Below, in pieces: positions 54,080-64,000 of a stretch of DNA of 64,000 nt; position 1 is the first letter of the stretch; each line of letters starts with the position of its first letter. This DNA comes from Aspidapion aeneum. Taxonomy: Eukaryota > Arthropoda > Insecta > Coleoptera > Brentidae. A program made the translations under genes and the position numbers. Below the pieces are notes generated by a model. The model was not told the origin of the DNA. It saw nothing but the letters and a program-made list of their open reading frames with translations, and ran no database searches. The stretch lies in the NCBI GenBank assembly GCA_963576565.1, contig OY755038.1, positions 61,046,366 to 61,110,365 on the forward strand, in the 5' to 3' direction.

Positions 54080-54235
54080 CTTTGTTTGAAACTCGTAGAC
54101 AATGATTGAGTAGAAATAAAATTTCGGACTTCCATTGTCTATATTTTTTATTTTAAACAAGATGTTTCAGTTGGTAAGTATCTCTAACCGTTTTCAAGTG
54201 TAAACAGTTTACACAACGGTTAGAGATACTTTCTT
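54080..54235 (-). ncRNA. Penelope-type end with decayed hammerhead and inverted partial copy
   Basis: Minus strand: GTGT-side, TTGAAAA (54191-54197), CGGTTAG stem strand, GAAA, then CATC in place of CGTC. Stem II has lost one pair. Immediately next to it (54203-54230) the arm GTATCTCTAACCGTT...GTGTAAAC is repeated in inverse orientation with a 5-base deletion. The flank TTTCGGACTTCCATTGTCT matches that at 44.69 kb. Confidence 0.5.
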
Positions 54236-54239
54236 TATT

Positions 54240-54958
54240 TCAAGCATTTTTACCGTGCATTTAAACATTAAAGAAAACTAAAATATAATTACAGTGAATA
54301 AATCGCTGGTGTTTGTACTATATGCGGTAAATTATTTTGTGGTGAGATGAGTAATTCTGTGTGAGAAATTTATGGATAAATTTCTTACAGCCTCATCCAA
54401 AAGGTATTTTTCTTGCGGCTCTTTCTCCGACCTTCCTCACTCAGAGTGCCTGCATGGTCGCCGTCACAACCTGCCGTTAGTAAGCCTCCTCGACGTCTAT
54501 GGTCTTGGATGTCCTCGCCTCTGTTACCTTTTTCTGCTCCGATGGTATGCAGCCTGTGCTGCGACTGCCTTGTCCTGAAGATGCCTTAACTTGCCTCCTG
54601 AAGCCCTAAATTGCTTTACCTTCCTTGTGGTAGAATGGTGAAAGTAGCATTTAGGTGGAAATTGCTTCATTTTTGTTTGTTGTTTTAGGTTTATCATAAA
54701 ATTAACTAAATGGTATCGCTCAATATTTTGTTACTCGAAGATAATTTTTTGTGCGGTACTATTATTAGATTAATTAATGTTTATTAAACTTAAAAAAAAA
54801 TCCATAAATTGCAATTGTAATTATGTTGAATAATGTGGTTATACAAACAAACAACAAAGTTTGGAATTTTTCTAAGGTGTATTTCTTTCAAGGTACTGAA
54901 TAATAAAAAGTTGGGATCCTCAAATACCAAATTGCAAATAATGCAAGGACCTAAAACT
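54240..54958. other. No supported gene, 0.7 kb
   Basis: A GC-richer tract (54400-54620) has a 68-codon plus-strand frame rich in Leu, Arg and Cys without known motif. Confidence 0.4.
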
Positions 54959-55007
54959 ATAAACAACAAGTGAAATTAAAGAAATAAAAATAAGAAAAAT
55001 GTTTTCT

Positions 55008-55081
55008 GTCTTCGGCCGGGACACGAACCCGGAATCTCTTGCTCTGTACGCAAACGCTCTCCACATTAAGCCACCGAAGAC
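55008..55081 (-). tRNA. tRNA-like sequence, left arm
   Basis: The 74-nt minus-strand sequence has a perfect 7-bp acceptor stem GTCTTCG/CGAAGAC, D arm GCTT/GAGC, anticodon stem TTTGC/GCAAG around GTACAGA (anticodon position ACA) and T arm CCGGG/CCCGG with loop TTCGTGT. The B box has one change from GGTTCGANTCC. ACA would read Cys UGU, which is not a normal tRNA-Cys anticodon, so a functional tRNA is unlikely. Confidence 0.45.
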
Positions 55082-55238
55082 TATTACATACAAAAGTATG
55101 AGACCTTTGACAGTGGAAAGGAAGAATTATAGAGATCAGTTGGATGGCTTGATCGAGTTAATACCCTGAGAGTTTCTCGTTCTTGTATTGAGATACCGCA
55201 GACATGCATACATAAAGTTTTCCGAATATTTATGTATA

Positions 55239-55314
55239 GTCTTCGGTGGCTTAATGTATAGAGAGAGTTTGCGTACAAAGCAAGAGATTCCGGGTTCGAG
55301 TCCCGGCCGAAGAC
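55239..55314 (+). tRNA. tRNA-like sequence, right arm
   Basis: Inverted partner of the left arm. Acceptor, anticodon and T stems are kept and the B box GGTTCGAGTCC is perfect, but the D arm (TTAATGTATAGAGAGAG) is expanded and pairs poorly. Anticodon position again ACA. Conservation of stems in both arms with different loop changes is notable. Confidence 0.4.
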
Positions 55315-55353
55315 ATTTTCTTATTTTTTTTCTGTAATTTCACTTGTTGTTTA

Positions 55354-55799
55354 CAAGTTTGGAGTTATCTCAAAGCAACACTCGGTAATTGTTAATAAAT
55401 ATATTTACTATTTTTTATATTTATTAAAAACTCCACTACAACCTTTTAATAACAAAAAAGTAACGCTCAAATAGCAGGAAATTCCTTATCCAAAACCCAT
55501 TGCTTTCACACAGAGAGCGGCCGTATCCTGGCAACAGTATAAACAAAAAATTCAACACCTTAAATAAAAAAAATTGTGTTCCTTTTTTCTGCTTCAGGTG
55601 AAAACCAGAGTTTTTATTTAGAAATAGGTAAAAAATATGATATTCGGCTTTTTGTATGCATGTATTTAGGGTACTTTTCAGTTTAAGTTTTTTTTACCGA
55701 GCTGTACTGAAAAATAAAGACGATTCTATTATTTTTAAGGTCGAGGCGATGCCGACGCAGATTTAATTTAGTTTTTGTGCACTTTATCGAGAAAAACGT
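55354..55799. other. No gene seen, 0.45 kb
   Basis: AT-rich; no repeat noticed. Confidence 0.5.
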
Positions 55800-55807
55800 G
55801 TGCCCAG

Positions 55808-56230
55808 TAGAGGTGCCGAAAAAGTAACTCGTTACTCGAGTACTCGTAACTCGACAAATAACGGAGTAACGAATAACGATCCGAAAATTAAACAAATATA
55901 AAATAATACAAAATCAGGGAGTAACTTTGATAACTTTAAATTTTAATAGGTAACAATAAGAAAAAGAAGGACGTGACAATCTGGCAATGTTGCTTAGCTC
56001 ACGCATAGTGTTCCTACGTAATTCCTACCTTTATTTTTTTAATTTGGCCCGCATTTTGAAAATTTCAATTTAATATTTTCAAAATATCAACAACAAAAAT
56101 ATAACTGCAAGTAAATGATTTTCGAATTAACGACAATCCGAGAATTTTGAACTAATTGTATGATTCAATTGAATATAGTTACAGTAATCAAAGTAACGAT
56201 AGTAACAAATATATAAAATAATTACCTCTA
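55808..56230. mobile_element. Non-autonomous hAT element, 423 bp
   Basis: Termini TAGAGGTGCCGA and the complement of the right end (TAGAGGTAATTA) are hAT-like. A perfect 8-bp target duplication GTGCCCAG lies at 55800-55807 and 56231-56238. Sub-terminal GTAACTCGTTACTCGAGTAC repeats are of the kind hAT transposases bind. No transposase. Confidence 0.85.
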
Positions 56231-56238
56231 GTGCCCAG

Positions 56239-57417
56239 AAGTCGTGAATATATAGACCAAAGTGTGAACAATCTTTATAATTTTTGAAGAAAATATTTCA
56301 CCATTTTACCCTTTAAACTTAAAAATTTAATTTCGTGAGCCTTTAATTTTATTTCGTAATCAGATATTCGTTAAAAAAACAACATTCTTCGATTTACTTT
56401 GTCTTTTCTGAAGGTATTGGCGTTAATCTACTCGGATCAATCGCCTCGTACTGGGTTACAGTATTCGGGGATACATTTAATTTGATGCATCGTAAAATGC
56501 ACACAACACAAGGATATTTCTAATGCGTTTTTTCCTTTAAATTGTATTAGAAAAATATAATTTTAAATAATTCAGTATCCCCGGCGGGCATAAGCATGCG
56601 CCCATGGCCCCTAGTAATCTGCTTGTGCAGAAAGTGACAGAAAAATAAATTTTGACTAAACGTCCCGGGAATTCTACGCTGTGGGTCATTGTGTGACAGC
56701 AGGTGGTCATTTTGAAGTTTAATATTTGAAAAAATATAAATTTTCTATAATAAATAAATTTTTTAAATATTTTTTTTATGTAAAATAAAATAACCTGTTT
56801 ATATTGTTTTGCCAAAAAATTACAATTCGACGATTAAAGAAAATTATACAAAGTATGACCTCCAACCTCATTAACTACGATTTACTAACATTGTCAATGT
56901 CCCCTGAAAAGTATGTGGTGTTTCTCTTCATAAAGCTTACAAAATTTAAATCTATTTTGAAGACTACCCATTTGCGGTATCATTTTTCTTTAAAGCATCC
57001 TTTACTTAATTTTAATCGAATTTCGGTGTGCGGATTGAGGAAGATATATCAATGTACCTCTTCCTTCGGTATCCAACCAGTTTGTCACAACACGAAGGGT
57101 GAACGGACATTGTCTTGCATCAGACAAAAACCAATTTTTTTTTGCATTATGTAATTAATCCAGCCCATACATTTTTGATATCTACTATTGCTGGCTGTAT
57201 AAGTGAGAATTATAGACACATACGATAACTTCTAGACTTGTATGTAAATTCTGATATTCTTGACACCAGTTTAATCTTGCAGTCCGATTTCCCATAGTAT
57301 GAAATTTATATTTGAGTTGTCATCTACTATGAAGTTTGGATTTCTTAGAACGATTTGTCAACGTATCTCGGCCAATGTTACCATGTTTGTAGGTTGCCAG
57401 CTAGAAGTTACCTTAAA
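56239..57417. other. No supported gene, 1.2 kb
   Basis: A 116-codon plus-strand frame (56804-57154) is the longest non-repeat frame here; composition is basic and AT-driven and no motif is recognised. CCCCGGCGGGCATAAGCATG (56580) is a small GC-rich patch. Confidence 0.4.
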
Positions 57418-57576
57418 ATAAATGGATGGATGGATGTGATACCTTCCTAGCCTATTAGCACACTAGCAAGTAGATTTTGACAAAAATCTAATCAGCTCGT
57501 TACAGTGTCGAACACTACTTTGCCTGAAAATTTCATGAAAATCGGTCAGCGGTCTAGGAGAACGTGTTACGGACAG

Positions 57577-57607
<31 letters not shown>

Positions 57608-57739
57608 GCCGTCATGACGATATTGCTAAAATAGCTCAAAATACACCCAAATAAAACATATACGGCGTTATCTGAAAAATATATTTCGTCTAATACAATA
57701 CCTTCTCTAGCCATTGCTGCGCGGGCTAGAAAAGTAAAA
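57418..57739 (-). mobile_element. ACCTTCCTAGC repeat, copy F
   Basis: Reverse orientation: (GGAT)n, GTGATACCTTCCTAGCC, AAAATCGGTCAGCGGTCTAG, a 26-base CA run, GTCATGACGATATTGCTA and CATTGCTGCGCGGGCTAGAA. Truncated in the middle. Confidence 0.7.
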
Positions 57740-58234
57740 ATCTATGAATTTGAAATTAAGTCTACATTCGGTATATTGTGGGTCAAACTGTTAGTTTCCC
57801 TGAAACATCTTTACCGGTGACTAAACTAAACTCATTGCTCAGCTGTTTTAGCTTGCCTTCATCCAGCTTAAGCCTACAAACTTTAGTATGTTGATCACAA
57901 TGGTACTAAGGACTGCTGTATAAAATAAATTTAAATTAAAACTGCCAGATAATCAGTCTAAAATTGGAAATTTTAATTTTTGAATTTTATATTTTTTAAA
58001 TCAGTAATACTATTAGGAGTGACACTGGTAGGTCAACTCGAACTTGTCCATACTGTTTAATCTATAAAGGTTTCTACATAGTAGCGTTGAACGCGCAGGC
58101 CGAATAGTAATTTGAGCTTTCAGCTCATTTTATGCTACTTTTAACCCAGTTAATGCGTTAAGCCTAAGGCTTTTTTTTGTAGCTGCAAAGAGATTTTTTA
58201 ACGCTTGATTTTTTTGGAACTTGACCTTTTATGT
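57740..58234. other. No gene seen, 0.5 kb
   Basis: AT-rich unassigned sequence. Confidence 0.5.
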
Positions 58235-58591
58235 TCAAAAGAACCGGTAACTAAGTAGATTTGCAATTAGGATATCTTTCTTTTCCAGATTTTCCTTTAG
58301 GTCAAAAATCTTCTTATATCCATCCGAGTTTCTGGGTAGCTTTACCTTTTCTGGGTTTGATTCTCCCTTCGGAAATTCTCTATTAAATTGTCTTTTAAAA
58401 AGTCGATATACGACGTTAGATTGAATTGAAAGTCTGGATTTTCCGGTGTACGGATTTCTGGATTTTGAAGTAATTTCTACTGCTGCTAAACACGATGTGA
58501 CGTTTGTGTTAGAAAAGCGATGTAACGTTTGTTTTAAATTAAGAATGGTATGGTTACTTAATAAACTATGTTGAGAATTTTTGTAAGTCAT
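58235..58591 (-). CDS. Unrecognised 118-codon open frame
   Basis: Contains ESNPEKVKLPRNSDGYKK followed by a short helix FDLKENLEKKDIL. It is basic and without cysteines near the C-terminus. It lies just downstream of the minus-strand non-LTR relic at 58.85-60.45 kb. It could be a retroelement fragment or chance. No start-context or splice evidence favours a gene. Confidence 0.2.
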   Translation of the reverse strand: MTYKNSQHSLLSNHTILNLKQTLHRFSNTNVTSCLAAVEITSKSRNPYTGKSRLSIQSNVVYRLFKRQFNREFPKGESNPEKVKLPRNSDGYKKIFDLKENLEKKDILIANLLSYRFF

Positions 58592-58849
58592 AGCTATGGA
58601 AAACCCATGAAGACAACAAGAAGTGGTAAAAAGTCGAAAAACTTATGAAAATTAGTGTCTCACTTTGTATATGTAGTGTGCCGCTATATAATATAAAAAA
58701 TGTGGGAAGCTTTGAAAATATTCATAATTTACACTTAGTCGCGAAATACTACTTACAACTCTTTAAACAGTGGCGTTCATACAATAAAGGAGGTTAGACG
58801 TTGCCTACCCTTGGTAAATTCAAAACACTTATTTTTTCATATTATTAAA

Positions 58850-60450
58850 CCAAATCAAAATAAGCTTTATTGTCAGAATTTCAAAAAAAATCATTAACAA
58901 AGCAAAAACAAAATATTACTTACATTTCTTTACCTGAGAACATACAACTATAACATCTTGACTCGATATAGTGATAAGATTCTGTTAAAATAATTATTTT
59001 GTGCTTTTCCTCTCATTTCGTTGATAATTTTCCAGTATTCTTAATTAGAATTCGCTAGCTCTATCTATCCTTGCCTGATGATTTTTTTTCGCGGCCCGTA
59101 TAATTTTTTTATAAGTTTTTCTGTATAGATCATAGCAGCTGTTAAATCAGTCAGAATTTGAAAACTTTTGAATAGTGTGTAGAGATCTAATGTTTTTATC
59201 AGAAACCCTAATACCCTTTGTTATCCACCGTTTTTTAGCTTTGACTTTGAGCTATCATAGGGGAAAACTTTCGTTCGTACATATTAATAAGTGTTCTTTG
59301 AAAATCTTGTATCGAATTTGCTATGTTTTTAATAATTTCCCATATAATCATACTTGCCAGATGTCTAAAGTTTCTGGCGCTAAAGATTCGACTCTTTTTT
59401 GAGACTTTTTTTGGTTTTTTGTGATGTTAGATTAATTCTGCGGTGAGGGCTTCATGATCAGAAATTTCCGAATGAATAAATTCATAATTTAAATCACTTT
59501 CTTCGATGTTGCTACAAAATCTATAGTTTTTGCTTATGATTTGTTATGCGCGTCGGTTTGTTAACGAATACGCTCAAATTAAAATATGTAAGTACGCTGA
59601 CCAAAGATTTTGTATCCCTGGAACTTGTGTCATTTAAGTCTATATTTAAGTCCCCAGCCAAGACTAATTTTGATGGCTTTGGAAATTCCGACAACATGAA
59701 TTCCAGAGAATCCAAAATTTCTCTTCGTCTACCTGACGGTGGTCTGTATACTAAGTTATCTTCAGTTAGAATTTTTATTGTAGAAATCATTTTATCCTTC
59801 GTGTTATTTCATATCTGAGCGACACCTTTTAATGTTGTTATTTTCTTCGTTAAGGTCCTTTAACCTGGGTCAATATATCATTTATTTTCTTTAAAAGATC
59901 AGCATTTTCCCTTTTTAAATCTAAAATTTTATTCTTCTACTTCTCTATTATATCCTTAAATTTCTCCTCATCCATAAAAACTTCGTTCCTAAAATTCATT
60001 CATTAATTTCTTGTTTTTCTCTCTTTATCTTTATCTTTGCGTTGATCGTCTATGACTTTTTCCATTCTCTCTATATTAATTTTTTAAGTTACTGTACAAA
60101 TGAACTAGTTTTCTCCTTTGTGCAGTTCTTACAAAAAAATGGCAATTTTCTAGAAATTTTTTGAATAAAACGAATCTCCGTAATACTCCACTTCTTGCAA
60201 AGAATGTTCTTCTATCCGTCGCATGGATGCCCAAACAGTTCATCGGGTCTATCCTTATCCGTTTATTCATTTTTTGCTCTAAACTCGCACGTCAAATTCC
60301 ATTTTATGCAAAAACGCCTTTTTGCTATTTTTTGAGACATTGTTATCCGTAATTTGTGATTTTATTTAAGCACTTTCCGGGTGCCGTAGCCGCATAGTGC
60401 AGCACGGTCCCTAGAATGTAGCGGTCAGTGGGCTCATCGATAAGTTTACA
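58850..60450 (-). pseudogene. Non-LTR retrotransposon relic (ORF1 coiled coil, endonuclease; RT missing)
   Basis: Minus strand, 5' to 3': basic ORF1-like frame (60270-60076) with RRTFFARSGVLRRFV; a coiled-coil stretch around 59960-59890 (ILDLKRENADLLKKINDIL); endonuclease domain 59790-59521 with VYRPPSGRRREILDSLE, LVLAGDLNIDLND and FNLSVFVNKPTRIT, then after a frameshift the catalytic SDHEALTAE near 59450; and the endonuclease-RT linker KRWITKGIRVSDKNIRSLH near 59220. The reverse transcriptase is absent: the linker runs into a 3' end (AATAAAGCTTATTTTGA) at 58850. Several stops and frameshifts. Confidence 0.8.
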
Positions 60451-60454
60451 AACT

Positions 60455-61810
60455 CGCCTTCAGCTGTGTTATTAACCTAATTTTATATTTTTGTTATTGT
60501 TTGTTGGAGGGAATTTTTATAAATTGTTATAAAAAACGTGCAAACACTATTTTAGTTTTTGGTCGATTTTTAATGGAAAAACTTGCTTCTTACCATCATT
60601 TACGTCAAAAAAGGATACTTTTACACACAAATTGAGGTACTTAGCTAATATACTGTTTATACACTTCTTGAGTAAAGTCATTTTTAATTTCTACACAACA
60701 TTTCACATTTCGACATTACTTTGTTTTTCATGACATATTTAACAAAAATATTCGCAATAAGCATTTTTTCATTTCTTTTTATTTAAAAGACCGCGTACGG
60801 CATATTTTGTGTTAGTAATTCCTATAATTGAGAGAGTACACGCAACTGTCTGCACTTCTCTACTCTCTTCCCGACCACTAGTAAAGATTTTCAACTAGGC
60901 TTATGAGAATCTATAATTACAATGTCTTCGCCTGGTACCTATACGAAGTATTGTAAATAATCACTTGTATTGCTAATGTAGTTAAACTTGCTTGAATCTC
61001 CATTGAGAGTAATTTACCTACCTATTAATTGTTAATTACTTTTTCATTCCCTCGAATAGAAGTTTTTCCGAAGATATCTTATTAGATCAATTAATAAGCC
61101 CCGCAAAAAAAATAATAAATGTGCTATGTACAAATAACCTTTTTATTTATTTAATAACGTTAATCAACTCGTCCCACGCAAGACCCTTTACATTAAACTA
61201 ATCACCTTGTCAGTTTCGTCTAATTTAAATGTTCGTTAATTGTAGGGTTTTAGTTTTGGCGTCAACAGATTATTATGCGGCAAAAAACCAACACACATTT
61301 TTTAGACTGGCCTAGTTAACTAGCAGGATTTCTCCAGCCTTTTTCGAGGCTTTTATAACAACATATTTTGTTTTACGGGAATATAAACTAAATTAACCTA
61401 ATATCACACGGGGTCCGGAGAGAATGAAGGGTATTTGTAAATTCAAGTTGAAAAGGTTAGAGTAAGATTTTTTTTGAGTTAGTTTGTAGATAAACTCTTG
61501 GAAATTATGTGGAAGACATTCTTAATGTTAAGCCTTACACTGTTGGCGCTCCTCTAACCAAAAAGGAAAATTATCCTCCTTGTTTCTTCCTATCTCTCCG
61601 AAAACGGCGACAATTTCGGCTTGGTTTTTGTGCTTCAATAAAAACAAATTAAAAAAGTCTGAGCTCCAAAAAATCTTTGATCAACTTGTTTTCCGAACCA
61701 GCCATGTTTAGTTGAATGTTCCTGGTTGCCAAATGACGGATTGTTGTTAACGTGTTTACTCTTACGCTTTCAAATATCTCAATTTTGCTGTTGAATCTCG
61801 GTAAACGATG
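60455..61810. other. No gene seen, 1.35 kb
   Basis: AT-rich. Nothing supported on either strand apart from short motif-free frames. Confidence 0.5.
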
Positions 61811-61814
61811 TATA

Positions 61815-62322
61815 CAGGGTGTCCCACTAAAAGGTAACAGAGGTGTTTTTGCGTATTTTTCGTGCGAATTTGAAGGAATGCTGGGACACGTCGATTTTGT
61901 TTGCGAGGGGAACACTTTTTGGCTATCTTGAAATTTTTGTAGCACGCACCATCTTCGAGGGGTATACTTTACCTCTATATTTTAAATAGGGAAAGTGAGT
62001 CTAGTGATACCTTGTTTTGAAGTTCTCTTGATATCTTTACAACGGTGTAAAAATTTCAAAAATCCATTAACTAGTTTTTGAGAAATTTGCTTTCAAAATC
62101 AATTATCTCAAAAACTAATCGATAGATTTTTGAAATTTTTACACGTTTCTAAAGACATTCAAAAGGCCTTCACAAGAAGGTATTACTAGATCTACTTTCC
62201 CTATTGAAAGTATAGAGTTAAGTGCACTCCTCGCAAACAAAATCTACGTCTCCGAACGTTTCTCCAAATTCGCACGAAAAATACCCAAAAACACCTCTGT
62301 TACCTTTTAGTTGAGACCCTCT
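61815..62322. mobile_element. Palindromic element with TATA target duplication, 508 bp
   Basis: CAGGGTGTCCCACTAAAAGG and the complement of the right end (CAGAGGGTCTCAACTAAAAG) begin arms that match almost to the centre (GGTAACAGAGGTGTTTTTG, CGTGCGAATTTG, TTTTTGAAATTTTTACAC). TATA flanks both sides (61811-61814, 62323-62326). The overlapping 98-codon minus-strand frame (61649-61945) is not supported as a gene. Confidence 0.8.
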
Positions 62323-62427
62323 GTATAAAAGGAACGCAAACGCACGCCCCCAAATCTGATTACACCATGGCGAGTTTCTTTGCTCAAAGAATCCTAAATT
62401 ACGTAAAAACTTGTAACAAACTTAGTA

Positions 62428-62620
62428 AATAAAAAAACACCCAACTGCTAAATAAACTTGTTACTACTAGTCGTAGTTGGGTACAAAATTGCTTCAACTT
62501 TTAGTTTGGATGCCCAAAGCGCACTAACGAAATTATAAAGTTTTGTATTTTCATGAATTAGGTAATTGTATACCCAACTGCGACTAGTAGTAGATTTAGC
62601 AGTTGGGTGTATTTTTTATT
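62428..62620. mobile_element. Inverted-repeat MITE, ~190 bp
   Basis: ACACCCAACTGCTAAAT and TACTACTAGTCGTAGTTGGG at the left match the complement of the right end over about 55 bp. The terminal CACCCAACTG is repeated inside each arm as ACCCAACT, so each arm is itself a small inverted repeat. Confidence 0.75.
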
Positions 62621-62749
62621 TAAAAAAAAATTATTTCCAACTTTTAGGTTTAATTCTTATTTAGCCGTATAAAAAGCACTATGCATTTACCGTTCATTTA
62701 GCGCTACCGAAACAGTGGGTGTAGATTTTCTACGGACGCGAACAGTGTT

Positions 62750-63080
62750 ACCTTCGATTAAGTAAAGGTGGGGAGGAGAGAGGGAGAAGGAAACTAGTAA
62801 AAAAATCCTAAAGCGAGTGCAGAAACAATTTTTGAAGTCGCTCTAAATTTGTGAAAGTTATAGCTATAACTATTACTAATAAGGAGGGTGGGGCGGAGGT
62901 AGGAAGATGGAGGGAGAAACCAGTAAAATTGTATTGAAAAAAAATCTTAAAGCGTGTGCAGAAAGAATTTTTGAAATCTCCCTATATTTGACCAAATTAT
63001 GCAAAGATGGTTTTTTAAGAGGGCGGGGGGGAATGACAGAATGGAAGATGGGTGGGAGCAGGGAGGACTACAAAGTAATT
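62750..63080 (+). repeat. Degenerate G-rich tandem repeat, two to three units
   Basis: Each ~115-bp unit has a purine-rich GGNGGGGAGG block, AAACYAGTAAAA, TCYTAAAGCGNGTGCAGAAA and TTTTTGAARTC. A third partial unit begins near 63015. The 61-codon frame here follows the purine bias. Confidence 0.6.
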
Positions 63081-63257
63081 ACAGCAAATTAGAGAAAATT
63101 TGCAATGGGTTATCAAAGGCATTTCATTAAAATCGTCTGAAATTTAGGTAATTTGTATGCCTTAAAGCCGATATCAAGTGACAAAATGGAGTCTGACGAC
63201 CGCCATATTGACTCCTGCTTAAAAAAGTATAGCCTAACAATAGCACCTTTGGGATCA

Positions 63258-64000
63258 GTAGTCAAAGTCAAAGTCAAAATATGCTTTATTATCAAAAAAC
63301 AGAAGTTTCATTGACAAAGCTGATAATAAACTTAAAAACTAGTAGTAAATACAGTCAAAAAAGCAAAATAACTAAAGAAAGAGCAAAAAAAAACATAAAT
63401 AATAAAAATAAATATCAATTAGAATATAACAAAAACAAATTTAAAAAAAATAACAAAAAAGAACAGAGATCAATAAAAACTCCTGACTAAAAACATAATA
63501 CACACACAGCTTTCGCCATAAATAAATAAATATTAATACACCCAAAGCTGTAATAAACATTAAACCTACAAAAATTTGAAACATTTTTTTAAAAGCACAA
63601 ATAAATATAAAATTCTCAAAATAAGGTTAAAAGTAATAAAAATATTTAAACAATAACCAATAACAAAAAGTTTAAAACATAAAACCATGTTACAAGAATA
63701 ATAATTCAAGAATAACAATTTATTAAATATTAACATACTTTGTTAAAAGGTTAAAAAATTTGCAATACGCTTAAGAAAAATTGAAATTTTCAGGTTAAAA
63801 TACCAAACAACAAACAAAAAAAAACAAACAAAACATAAATTTAAAATTTAAACATGAAAAAAAAAACAAAAACACAGTGAGATGTTTAATTTACAATTTA
63901 GGCAGGTATATATAAATAATAATAAAGACAACAAAAGCAAACGCAACAAACGTAAAGCATTTTAGAAATATTGTAATATAGTATCCCCTAGGAAGTTTTA
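63258..64000 (-). mobile_element. Non-LTR retrotransposon 3' UTR with (TTTGAC)n tail
   Basis: On the minus strand the very A/T-rich region ends GATAATAAAGCATATTTTGA followed by three TTTGAC hexamers at 63278-63261. The AATAAAGC(A/T)TATTTTGA end is the same as that of the relic ending at 58850, so both belong to one family. The rest of this copy lies beyond the window. Confidence 0.65.

Larger units (their letters stand above)
54960..55353. mobile_element. Inverted-repeat element whose arms are tRNA-like
   Basis: TAAACAACAAGTGAAATT at the left matches the complement of the right end, and the arms run on through an A-rich block into head-to-head tRNA-like sequences. Arm length is about 120 bp, spacer about 157 bp. 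The flanks show no clear target duplication. Confidence 0.7.

Noticed and set aside
60370..60440. tRNA-like look of GCCGTAGCCGCATAGTGCAG
   Set aside because: No B box and no cloverleaf; more likely the 5' region of the minus-strand non-LTR relic.
61649..61945. 98-codon minus-strand ORF
   Set aside because: Half of it is the arm of the palindromic element at 61815-62322, and there is no recognisable motif in the rest.

Overview
The window is eukaryotic and almost certainly from an insect or another arthropod with a large, repeat-rich genome. It is AT-rich and has no long open reading frame. It contains intron-like signals (GTAAGT donors, pyrimidine-rich TTTTAG acceptors) and relics of the usual arthropod transposon classes: Penelope-like elements with GIY-YIG nuclease and hammerhead ribozymes, at least two non-LTR retrotransposon families, hAT, PIF/Harbinger and piggyBac-like DNA elements, a tRNA-derived SINE and many inverted-repeat elements. 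I cannot name the species.

Layout. 0-3.4 kb: non-LTR 3' fragment, two small inverted-repeat elements, a larger one with a nested second element, and two tandem duplications. 3.7-5.4 kb: antisense Penelope-like relic. 5.8 kb: tRNA-like cloverleaf. 7.0-8.6 kb: a minisatellite-bearing element, then tandem ~272-bp units each encoding a complete hammerhead fold. 9.9-12.7 kb and 13.7-16.6 kb: two giant palindromic elements built from tandem sub-units. 16.7-18.3 kb (perhaps to 19.6 kb): the best candidate for a spliced gene, four consecutive phase-0 exons with good splice signals. 20.8-25.7 kb: hAT element with perfect 8-bp target duplication, internally deleted non-LTR element, hAT transposase relic. 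26.8-34.3 kb: Penelope-like segment with a hammerhead variant, repeat composites, inverted-repeat elements. 35.4-36.6 kb: PIF/Harbinger-like exon split by a young inverted-repeat element. 39-48 kb: more repeats, including a second copy of the young element inside a non-LTR fragment, a SINE inside a palindrome, and a piggyBac-like element. 49-56 kb: nested palindrome fragments, a TA microsatellite, a head-to-head pair of tRNA-like sequences, another hAT element. 57-64 kb: non-LTR relics (coiled-coil ORF1, endonuclease) and inverted-repeat elements.

The genes do not form a pathway; the window is mainly a record of nested insertion. The signals I consider strongest are the hammerhead ribozymes (including a recurrent U3/A8 core variant), the young 8-bp-duplication element with a decamer minisatellite, and the phase-0 exon chain. 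All protein assignments were made by eye from motifs; no database search was run.
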